NCBI GenBank assembly: GCA_026874595.1
Contig: CM049322.1
Location: 6,061,900-6,125,899, forward strand
Reading direction: 5' to 3'
Length of the DNA: 64,000 bases
Origin: Sipunculus nudus
Taxonomy: Eukaryota > Annelida > Sipuncula > Golfingiida > Sipunculidae
Made by a program: the position numbers and the translations under genes. The notes beneath the pieces were generated by a model that worked only from the letters and a program-made list of their open reading frames with translations, did no database searches and was not told the DNA's origin. Shown here one piece after another: positions 55,447 through 64,000 of the stretch (positions within the stretch are counted from its first letter, which is position 1; each line of letters begins with the position of its first letter).

Positions 55447-56181
55447 TATTAAAAATAAATGAGTATATAATGTACTGTTGTATGTGTAAATACATATTTT
55501 TTGTGGTGTAACGGACGCAGTTTCAGATCATCACCAATCCTTGCGCCTGTCCTTTACATATGCTGCGCCTCATCCTTTGACCGACAGAACAACCATGCAT
55601 GAAATGAAATAGGAATCAACACTAATACCTTGACAAGGAGAGAGGCTGCAGGTTTTGTTCTCCTTGTTCTCTCCTGTACATCTGTCTGCTCGGGATAAAC
55701 CTGATCCACATGTACGATTCCGGATTCGGATTCCAACACCACAGGTCACGCTACAGGTCCCCCAGCGTGTCCATCGACTCCAAGTCCCGGGGGCTTTTGA
55801 AGTCGTGAAAGGGATGTAAAAATATTATACGTCATATATGGTCGATATGCCGCCATATGTATCGCGATATTTTACTGGATTCAGAATATATACGTCATAC
55901 ATCCCAATTTTATCATGACAGAGGCTGACAGAGGGCTTCATGAAAAGGAAAGGGGGGGGGGGGGGTGGGGGGGGGGGAGTAAAGTCTGTTATCATCCATT
56001 CCCATGAATGATAACAGACTTAACTGCCACTTGTAAAAACATGGTAATATATGGTATAAGATATGATTTTTCTATTTATCCTCTTCAAAGACCACCCTCT
56101 GCGCCCTCTCCCTAATCCACAGTCTGATAGGAAACGCCGCAATCCATGATCAGTAACTGGATTAATCTGAGCTGTCGTACT

Positions 56182-56226
<45 letters not shown>

Positions 56227-56414
56227 AGATTAGATAGTGCCGTGCCCATAATATAACTAAGCTGACATAAAAATAAATTATGAACACCGATATATCCCGA
56301 TAACCATTTTGGTAAATACCATGCAATAATATCAAACATCGGTGTTCGGTTTTAGACAGTTAACAAACATCTCTCGGTCGCTTATGTAATCAAGTTAAAA
56401 GTGTTATTTTTTTG

Positions 56415-56445
<31 letters not shown>

Positions 56446-58845
56446 TACAAAAAAATACCTGAACACGGTGATTTCATACATATTTGTGTCTCACGTTTCT
56501 TCCCCATACAGTCGCTAGTATTGAATGAACCTGGGATACATGCCCGATTCCGAATACGGTATCCGCGCTCACACGTGACGCTGCAAGATCCCCAAGGTGA
56601 CCAGGCCTTCCACGTGGCTGCAACTTAAAACATAATGTGCCTCTTAACCTAAACAAACGCATAGCGTTTTTCTTGAAGGTCGATCTTTACTGATAAGACT
56701 AAAGCAGTATTATTGTGATGCAGTTGGTATATTAGGAAAGGTATTCATTATTTTCGTTTAAGCAGGAGTATCCGACAAAATATTAACACATTATACGTTA
56801 AATGCATTGATAAATACGTGAAGTAAATCTTTAAATATTCATATAGGTCGTAATATTTTGGGTTCTTATTTCATACAGTGTTTAGAAAGAGTACAAAATC
56901 CTACCTGGACACGGTTGTGAGTTGCATGTGTTGTTTTCTTGTGCATGTCCCACACAGATGCTCACGTTTAAATTCCCAGGTACACAAGAGCGTTGACGAA
57001 CCATAGTCCCTCCATCACAGGTTGCACTACACTCTCCCCACGACGACCAGTCAGACCACTCAGCTTCAACAAAAAGGAGATTAACTGAAACCTCCAAATT
57101 ACGTCCACAAACAGGACCTCAATAAATTGGTCAGATTTTAGAGGTGGTCGTTTAAGCGAAGTCCTACATAAAAAGTTAAAACAGATTTGGGACCGTGGAA
57201 AAGTGGTCGTTACTTTGAGAGGGTCCCTAAACTGAGGTGTTCGTTAGGCGAGGTTTTCCTGTTTCGTAACCAATCGTAAATGGATAAATGAATCATTTTG
57301 TTCCTACATTGAACACGTCCAAAAGAGATGGAGCTTGATTGTTTCTGTTACTGACAAAAAAATGATTTTCCTTTAATATTATATTATAATAGAGGTTGAT
57401 TCTACTCAATCGTTGTTCCACAACTCCTCAGAAGCCAGGCCTAAAAAAATGCCAATGGTATGACAGGGTTTATGATAGGGTTTATCAGAAACTTTTTAAG
57501 CTTCTTCAGAACGCGTGATATGCCAGTTTTTGTAATGTCCTTATAATATAGTGCATTAAAAAACATATCCCCGTATTTTCTTTGACTCTCGTGTTAATTA
57601 TTTTTAGTTATTATGTTTAGTTATTATAGATAAATAGTGTATATTGTATTATTATTTCAATTTTAACAAGATTCAATTCAATACCTGGACATGGTGACGT
57701 GTTACATTGTCGCTGCTCTCGGTCCATTCCGTTACAGTCACTGTTATTGACCGTGCCGGGGTTACATGAACGCCCTCGTACCCTCGTCCCTCCGCCACAT
57801 GTAACATTACACTGACCCCAAACTGACCATTCGTTCCAGGAGGAAGGCACTAAAAAATTGGACAAAATCTGCCACTCGAGACGAAATGAAAAATATACTT
57901 TGCTAAAGCTATGGCTGGGAGACTTTCAGTAAAATATCTTAAACTAAATAGATTTATATTTTAAGTGCTCAGAAGAATAAAAGTCGAAACTGTAATTCAG
58001 AAATATGACAACGGAACCAGCTATTAGGATAACTATTGATATAGCTATGTTATAACTTTTGCGTTTTCTTAAATAAATGAACTTTAAAATACCTGGACAT
58101 GGTGATAAAGTGCATTGTCCATAATCTTTGCCATATATCACACAGTCGCTGAGATTGAAGGAGCTCAGGATACACGTGCGATTTCTTAACCGGAAGCCAC
58201 CTCCACAGGTTACATTACAAAGTCCCCAGTCCGACCATTCTGTCCAGTTTCCAATACCTTGAACATTGCGTATTAATGTATTATAAACCAAAAACAAGTT
58301 AGGCCAAAGACCACGGATAACTTTACCTGTAATGTGCTTATTACCATTCCATTTTTAGCTCAGCTGACTGTAAGTCACTGTGACATATACTCTGAGGGCT
58401 ATTTGAAAAAGATTTCATATAAGCTCCCTGAATGTCAGATAGACACAAATCGTTTCTGTTAGGCATAGAATCTTCTGATACAACTCTCAGGGAGGTTCTA
58501 GGTAAATCTCTTTGAAAACGTGAAATCAGGTCATGGTGACCTATATTTTACGACATAAGGACCGTAAACGTGATTTTTAGCACCTTTGACGTCAGACGCG
58601 CACAAATCTTATATGTTAGACCTGGAATTATCTTAAGCAACATCGATGTAGTTTCTTGAAAAAGTCTCCCTGGGAACTTGAAACTAGGTCATGGTGACCT
58701 AATAGGCTATATTCTGTGAGCTATGGACCAAAAATACGAATTTGAACACCCAGACCGGCAGGTCATAAATTGTATCCGTTTTCCTTGGAACCTTGTTTTG
58801 CTAAATCCAAGGAGGCCAGTCTCCTTGAAATTAGGAAACTTAATT

Positions 58846-58901
<56 letters not shown>

Positions 58902-61900
58902 ACCATTGTGCGAATACCGGGAATACCAACCTACCTGCCCCCGATAATTCCCACCCCACCCCTCCCCCCCGGGTCTTCCAAAACTGAACGATAATGAGGC
59001 TTGTAGCGTAGAACGTATTTTAAAGTGTAGGACCCTTCAGAATAAGATCAACGTCACAATATACATAAAGTTGATATTGCTCTGACAAAGGTCAGGTCGG
59101 CAGAATTAGCCGTATTCTACATCCAGCAAAAACACATTCAGAAAAAAAAGGAAATTCAACTTTGTAAGTTTATGATTTTGCACTAAGGGGTATAAATGGT
59201 AGTCCGACGCAAAAAATTTCCTGCAGCCAAATATTATTATTCCCCGCTGCGTGCCACTTAAATCAGAAACTTAAGAACGCTAACAGTCTTACATAAACCT
59301 GTAATACATGTCTTGGTCTCCTGACTGGGTCCCAGGCAGTTTGGGGTGTTAGATGAACCAGGATCGCAGGTACGATTTCGCATCATAACCCCTTCTCCAC
59401 AAGTCATGCTACACTGGCTCCAAGGTCTCCACTCTCCCCAGGTGGATAAACCTGTAATAGAATTAATCTGTCGTTTGGCCAATGATTAACACACTTGGCA
59501 TTTACACGCACAAGCTTGAAGCTTGGCATAACCTGTTGCTTACTTTAATATTTTCCATAAATAAAAAAAAAAAAAAAAATACATTACAAAATCTCACATA
59601 TATGATGTGCATAAATTTCAGTATTTTGTGGCTAAATATTTTACGGCACGACTTACTAAATATCCAGTGCACTGTCATTTTACTTTTCTCATAAACCATC
59701 GATGATCGGTGATTCAGTCAATCACTTTCAGTATTCTGTGCCAATCATGCGGTCTATTTAGTCCGTTTTACTACATAACTACCGTTCTGTCCGTTTTCCC
59801 ATCCATTACGGTCTACTTTGTTTTGTCCTTCACTTTCTGTCTGTTCCCTTGTTATGTCACGTCTATGAGCCTGTCATTTGCATTCTTTCATTTCCGTTTA
59901 TCAGAGCCTCACAGTCTGTCCCTCATAGGATGACAAGTCCTTTGTTTTCTCTCTCAAGTCAGACATATCCGGTGTTTTATGCCTTATAGTCATTCACGGC
60001 CTTTGTTTTGTCCATTCAAGTCATTCGCGCACGGTTTTCTGTGCCTCACAGTCAGTCCCTTCCGGTGTTCTGTGCCTCACAGTCATTCATGTCCTATGTT
60101 TTGTCCCTCAATGTCAGTCACGTCCGGTGTGATGTCCCTCACAGTCAGACACGTCAGCTGTTTTGTTCATCAAATTCAGTCACGTCAGCTGTTTTCCCCT
60201 AAGTCATTCACGTCCAGTGTTCAGTGATCACAGTCATTCACGACCGGTGTTCTATGGCTCACGGTCATTCACGTCCTGTGTTCTGTCCCTCATATTCATT
60301 CGCGCCCAGTGTTCTGTCCCTCACTGTCAGTTACGTCCGATGTCCTGTCCCTCACAGCGAGTCAAGTGTGGTGTTTTGTCCCTCACAATCAGTCAACTCA
60401 GGTGTTCTGACCCTCACATTCAGTCACGTCAGTTGTTTTGTTCCTCAAAGTCAGTCAGGTCAGCTGTTTTTTCCCTCACAGTCATTTACGTCCGGTGCTC
60501 TGTCCCTCACAGTCAGTCATGTCCGGTGTCCTGTCCCTCACAGTCAGTCATGTCCGGTGTCCTGTCCCTCACAGCAAGTCACGTATGGTGTTTGTCCCTC
60601 ACAGCAAGTCACGTGGGGTGTTTGTCCCTCACAGCAAGTCACGTATGGTGTTTGTCCCTCACAGCAAGTCACGTATGGTGTTTGTCCCTCACAGCAAGTC
60701 ACGTATGGTGTTTGTCCCTCACTGCAAGTCACGTATGGTGTTTGTCCCTCACAGTCAGTCAACTCAGGTGTTCTGTCCCTCACAGTCAGTCACGAACGGT
60801 GTGCTGCCTCTCACTGTCAGTCACGAACGGTGTGCTGCCTCTCACTGTCAGTCACGAACGGTGTGCTGCCTCTCACTGTCAGTCACGAACGGTGTTCTGT
60901 TGCCCACAGACTTCATATCCATTGTCTTGTCCCTCACAATCTGTCATGTCCGTTGTTATGTCCCATGTAGTTAGTCGCGTCTGCTGTTCTCTCCGTGATG
61001 TGATGTCCGTCGCTATGTCTTCAAACTTTCTCTTGTACCTGGTTCTGATGACCGTATTCTGTTACAATGACCGGAGTTACGACGCGGTTCGCACTTAAAG
61101 CGTTACGGTTACATCTATTCCTCGACAGGCTTAATAACCTTAAATCCTTAGTTACAATCTTTGCGAATACATCGTGTTCAATGACACAGGAGTTATTAAA
61201 TAACATGCATGTCATACTCATGTGAAAAACACAGTCTGAGAATGTCGCTTTCGCTTTGCTTTTCTGCACCCAAGCCATTCAGTGATTTGGTGAATACCTT
61301 AACTACTGACCTGTCCCAAAGGCTCGCTTGGAACGTATTACGGTATTACAGGACCACATTTGCTTACATTAAATATTTATTGTTGAAAAGATCAGAGCGA
61401 AAGCTTACAGTAACCAAACGTTGTATTTAAAAAGGGGTAGATTAAAAGATTGTTTGAATAAAATTCAGAATTCCACAAATGAAAGGTGACTCCACATCCT
61501 TCAAGGAAGCCATTACCTGGACAATCCGCCATATTGCATGACACGTATTGTTTGGACTCTCCGACGCAGTCACCTGTGTTTAACGGGCCGGGGTTGCACG
61601 TGCGAAATCGAAGCTGAAACCCCGTTCCACAAGACACGTTACACTTGGCCCAAGCAGACCACTCACTCCAGCCGGTGGTAACTATCAATGGATACATCGG
61701 TAAAAATTAATATCATAAAATCATACAATAACAAATGCATTTCGAAACGACCTTAAAAGATGAGTGAATGTCTTTTGTGAAAGTGAAATTAGGAAATGAA
61801 ATGGGAAATTGATAAAATATATTTTTCATTGAAAATACCACTGTCTAAAAATATGACTAAGGCTTACGTGTTTGAAAGATTAAAGAAACAATACCTGTAC

Positions 61901-63606
61901 AAGGTGTTGAGTTGCAGGTTTTGTTTTCTTGGTCCGGTCCTTGGCAGTCATTAACAGTGAATGATCCAGGGTCACAGGTCCGATTTCTTTGTTGAAACCC
62001 GTCTCCACAGGTGGTGCTGCACGCTGTCCAGTTTGACCATTCTTCCCAAACAGCTTTAAAGAAAAATGTAATTTAGTGGATGAGAAAAAGAAAGAGCGTG
62101 AAAATGAATTTTTAAGAATTTGAAATGTACTCCAGAGTCGGAAATGTAACCTAGCGAACAAGATCCTCTTTGTGCGTTTGTGAGGTTTTAAGAATCGGCT
62201 GATAATCAGTAAACTGTTAAGCAATTTAAACAAAATAACAACTCAGAAGTGTAACTTTGCTGTTATATTTATTCATCGTGTGCTTTGTAAACAATGAAGG
62301 TATTACCATACACATTTATGATGAACTCTTGCATATTAAAACGATTAAGTAAGACAATACCTGGACAAGGGTTAAAATTGCATGTTCTGTTTTCCTGATC
62401 TGGTCCTTGGCAGTCATTTACGGTGAATGATCCAGGGTCACAGGATCGATTTCTCTGTTGAAACCCGCCTCCACACGTGGCGCTGCACGCTGTCCAGTTT
62501 GACCATTCTTCCCAGATAGCTTTTATAGAAAAAGATAATTAAGTGATAAAGAGGTAAGATAATGAACTTGAATCTCTGTAAATTTTGGATGTACTCTAAA
62601 TTTGTTCAGAACCAGGGAAACGTTTAAGCAAATTTAAGCAATACAATATTCTAATAGTGAAAATATGCTATCATACCTGTTAACTGACTGAATTTTATTC
62701 AAATATGTTGATAAAAGATAAGTCATGAATATAAATAATATATATATATATTTATATATGTATAATTTGCATTGTTCACATAGAGTGAATTCAATACATC
62801 TCGGCGATAGTGCTCTACGTATGGTAGAAGAGTGAGCCGGCTTGAACGTTGCTCTCACGAAACAGATCTGTCGCACAAACTGATGAAATCAAACCAACCG
62901 TACTTTAATTATTTATATATGTATATATATATACATAAAAATATATAGTAAGATTATTTTCAAAATCACCAGGACAAGGGTTAGTGTTGCATGTCTTGTT
63001 TTCTTGATCCAGGCCTATGCAGTCCCCTACAATGAATGATCCCTGGAATGTTCCAGGATGACAGGTTCGATTTCTATGTTGTAATCCGCCTCCACAGGTG
63101 GCGCTGCATGCCGTCCAGTCGGACCATTCTTCCCAAACAGCTTTAAAGAAAAATGTAATTTAGTGGATGAGAAAAAGAAAGAGCGTGAAAATGAATCTTT
63201 AAGAATTTGAAATGTACTCCAGAGTCGGAAATGTAACCTAGCGAACAAGATCCTCTTTGTGCGTTTGTGAGGTTTTAAGAATCGGCTGATAATCAGTAAA
63301 CTGTTAAGCAATTTAAACAAAATAACAACTCAGAAGTGTAACTTTGCTGTTATATTTATTCATCGTGTGCTTTGTAAACAATGAAGGTATTACCATACAC
63401 ATTTATGATGAACTCTTGCATATTAAAACGATTAAGTAAGACAATACCTGGACAAGGGCTAAAATTGCATGTTCTGTTTTCCTGGTCTGGTCCATGGCAG
63501 TCATTTACGGTGAATGATCCAGGGTCACAGGATCGATTTCTCTGTTGAAACCCGCCTCCACACGTGGCGCTGCACGCTGTCCAGTTTGACTATTCTTCCC
63601 AGATAG
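53997..63606 (-). CDS. TSP1-repeat transmembrane receptor, copy B (5' end outside the window)
   Basis: A type I surface protein with at least ten intact TSP1 repeats, each one exon of 159-171 nt in phase 1-1, followed by a TM exon and a 60-residue cytoplasmic tail. Intact exons from 63140 down to 53997 total 1,916 nt and join in frame. Repeats carry WxxW (C-mannosylation) and CxxTCG (O-fucosylation) motifs, as known for TSP1 domains. The first exon in the window (63448-63606) has a TAG, so it is either skipped or marks a defect upstream. The signal peptide lies beyond 64000. A role in adhesion or ligand binding is inferred from domain content; coadhesin-like and hemicentin-like proteins share the repeat but I cannot assign orthology. 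The 2-kb intron between 61517 and 59451 holds the minisatellite. Confidence 0.78.
54977..55082 (-). CDS. Copy B TM exon
   Basis: 106 nt, phase 1 to 2. It reads ELSDKQAVKR, then IALIAVPGGLIVILSVIGIY, then LVVKIR. It differs from copy A by I/V near the cytoplasmic face. Confidence 0.87.
55629..55793 (-). CDS. Copy B TSP1 exon b1
   Basis: 165 nt, phase 1-1. It reads PGTWSRWTRWGTCSVTCGVG, then RNRTCGSGLSRADRCTG and CSLSPCQ. Last extracellular repeat before the membrane. Confidence 0.88.
55982..56021. repeat. Hairpin next to long poly-G, copy B
   Basis: Same hairpin as 39763-39802. Here the neighbouring G tract has grown to two runs of more than ten G separated by one T (about 55952-55977), a strong G-quadruplex candidate. 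Confidence 0.65.
56459..56617 (-). CDS. Copy B TSP1 exon b2
   Basis: 159 nt, phase 1-1. It reads TWKAWSPWGSCSVTCERGY, then RNRACIPGSFNTSDCMG and CMKSPCS. A (GA)n tract lies just past the donor (56416-56440). Confidence 0.88.
56905..57063 (-). CDS. Copy B TSP1 exon b3
   Basis: 159 nt, phase 1-1. It reads AEWSDWSSWGECSATCDGG, then RQRSCVPGNLNVSIC and CNSQPCPG. The acceptor lies about 20 nt from the edge of the MITE, so the branch point is probably in MITE sequence. Confidence 0.88.
57083..57264. mobile_element. MITE beside TSP1 exon b3, copy B
   Basis: Counterpart of 40871-41051 with the same ends (AACTGAAACCTCC... and ...GGCGAGGTTTTCCTGTTT). Confidence 0.6.
57685..57849 (-). CDS. Copy B TSP1 exon b4
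   Basis: 165 nt, phase 1-1. It reads SSWNEWSVWGQCNVTCGGGT, then GRSCNPGTVNNSDCNG and CNTSPCPG. Confidence 0.88.
58093..58257 (-). CDS. Copy B TSP1 exon b5
   Basis: 165 nt, phase 1-1. It reads GNWTEWSDWGLCNVTCGGGF, then RNRTCILSSFNLSDC and CTLSPCPG. It keeps the Trp and Cys that copy A lost. Confidence 0.88.
58360..58830. repeat. About 160-bp imperfect tandem repeat with GGTCA palindromes, copy B
   Basis: Counterpart of 42110-42540, with one more partial unit at the left (about 58370-58480). Perfect AGGTCATGGTGACCT palindromes are at 58528-58542 and 58686-58700. Confidence 0.65.
59293..59451 (-). CDS. Copy B TSP1 exon b6
   Basis: 159 nt, phase 1-1. It reads LSTWGEWRPWSQCSMTCGEG, then RNRTCDPGSSNTPNC and TCITGL. 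The donor is T|GTAAGAC. Counterpart of 43164-43322. Confidence 0.85.
59730..61020. repeat. 30/31-bp minisatellite
   Basis: Degenerate on the left and regular from about 60480 to 60905. The core GTCCCTCACAGCAAGTCACG and TATGGTGTTT repeats six times at 30-bp spacing (60589-60770); a 31-bp variant with GTCAGTCACGAACGGTGTG repeats four times (60785-60900). It lies in the copy B intron. Because most units are 30 bp, several frames stay open (up to 311 codons), but these are repeats of the same short phrase and not a gene in my view. Confidence 0.85.
61517..61681 (-). CDS. Copy B TSP1 exon b10
   Basis: 165 nt, phase 1-1. It reads TGWSEWSAWAKCNVSCGTGF, then RFRTCNPGPLNTGDCVG and CNMADCPG. Confidence 0.88.
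61895..62053 (-). CDS. Copy B TSP1 exon b11
   Basis: 159 nt, phase 1-1. It reads AVWEEWSNWTACSTTCGDGF, then RNRTCDPGSFTVNDCQG and CNSTPCT. Close to b12. Confidence 0.88.
62361..62519 (-). CDS. Copy B TSP1 exon b12
   Basis: 159 nt, phase 1-1. It reads AIWEEWSNWTACSATCGGGF, then RNRSCDPGSFTVNDCQG and CNFNPCP. All six cysteines and three tryptophans are present. Confidence 0.88.
62970..63140 (-). CDS. Copy B TSP1 exon b13
   Basis: 171 nt, phase 1-1. It reads AVWEEWSDWTACSATCGGG, then RNRTCHPGTFQGSFIVGDC and CNTNPCP. Four residues longer than its neighbours, around GTFQGSF, which looks like a small internal duplication. Confidence 0.85.
63448..63606 (-). pseudogene. Copy B TSP1 exon b14, nonsense
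   Basis: 159 nt, nearly identical to 62361-62519 (AIWEEWSNWTACSATCGGGF), but the WEEW second Trp is TAG (63592-63590). It is the newer or older product of the 1.09-kb tandem duplication. Confidence 0.82.
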
Positions 63607-63820
63607 CTTTAATAGAAAAAGATAATTAAGTGATAAAGAGGTAAGATAATGAACTTGAATCTCTGTAAATTTTGGATGTACTCTAAATTTGTTCAGAACC
63701 AGGGAAACGTTTAAGCAAATTTAAGCAATACAATATTCTAATAGTGAAAATATGCTATCATACCTGTTAACTGACTGAATTTTATTCAAATATGTTGATA
63801 AAAGATAAGTCATGAATATA

Positions 63821-63868
<48 letters not shown>

Positions 63869-64000
63869 AATTTGCATTGTTCGCATAGAGTGAATTCAAT
63901 ACATCTCGGCGATAGTGCTCTACGTATGGTAGAAGAGTGAGCCGGCTTGAACGTTGCTCTCACGAAACAGATCTGTCGCACAAACTGATGAAGTCAAACC

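Larger units (their letters stand above)
53390..59539 (-). repeat. Segmental duplication, copy B of the TSP1 block
   Basis: Partner of 37130-43410; both copies keep the same intron content, MITE, hairpin, GGTCA repeats and (AT)n positions, although microsatellite lengths differ. All TSP1, TM and tail exons are open in this copy. Confidence 0.85.
62037..63990 (-). repeat. About 1.09-kb tandem duplication of TSP1 exon units
   Basis: 62037 to about 62882 and about 63124-63990 match at high identity, including intron sequence such as TTTAGTGGATGAGAAAAAG and the exon pair 62361-62519 / 63448-63606. The left edge of the match lies within the start of exons b11 and b13, whose remaining sequence differs strongly. 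The right copy may continue past the window. Confidence 0.8.

Noticed and set aside
60163-61098. Open frame of 311 codons on the plus strand, and overlapping frames of 248 and 178 codons
   Set aside because: They are translations of a 30/31-bp minisatellite in several frames at once; open length comes from the unit size.

Overview
The window looks like nuclear DNA of a marine invertebrate, most likely a mollusc and probably a bivalve; this is inferred, not proven. It is AT-rich, full of long (AT)n tracts, DNA-transposon and retroelement relics, and has short exons split by large introns. The recognisable genes are surface-receptor types (C-type lectin, SRCR, MEGF/Draper-like EGF, thrombospondin type 1) that are expanded in molluscs. 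All intact gene structure is on the minus strand.

Region 1 (1-14.4 kb) is mostly intergenic. It holds a Penelope-like reverse-transcriptase relic (1.7-2.6 kb), a plus-strand degraded paralogue of the region 2 receptor (5.0-6.3 kb), a Tigger/pogo-like DNA element (9.7-11.0 kb) and a LINE reverse-transcriptase relic (11.3-11.6 kb).

Region 2 (33.35 down to 14.48 kb, minus) holds one complete receptor gene that I could assemble exon by exon. Fourteen coding exons with mutually consistent splice phases give 2,073 nt, or 690 codons plus stop: signal peptide, first SRCR half, complete C-type lectin domain (EPN and WND motifs), second SRCR half, a second SRCR-like unit, five MEGF-type EGF repeats, and a terminal transmembrane segment with almost no cytoplasmic tail. 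The lectin exons (phase 1 in, phase 1 out) sit exactly at the phase-1 intron that divides the SRCR domain, so the lectin appears nested inside an SRCR domain.

Region 3 (64 down to 37.7 kb, minus) is a thrombospondin type 1 (TSP1) receptor locus built from one-repeat-per-exon cassettes, a TM exon and a tail exon. A block of about 6.2 kb is present twice (37.13-43.41 and 53.39-59.54 kb). In the second (copy B) ten TSP1 exons, TM and tail are intact and the gene runs off the window upstream. In the first (copy A) most TSP1 exons carry nonsense codons or small deletions. A further 1,780-bp tandem duplication gives copy B a second TM/tail pair, and a roughly 1.09-kb tandem duplication amplifies TSP1 exons at the right edge. 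An isolated LRR terminal exon (35.1 kb), an LTR (35.4-35.9 kb), another Tigger-like element (48.4-49.7 kb) and a 30/31-bp minisatellite (about 59.7-61.0 kb) complete the locus.

The two receptor loci share a logic: extracellular domains encoded by symmetric phase 1-1 exons, which can be duplicated, skipped or inserted without frame loss. Both would act as cell-surface binding proteins; ligands cannot be read from the sequence. No tRNA, rRNA or CRISPR was recognised.
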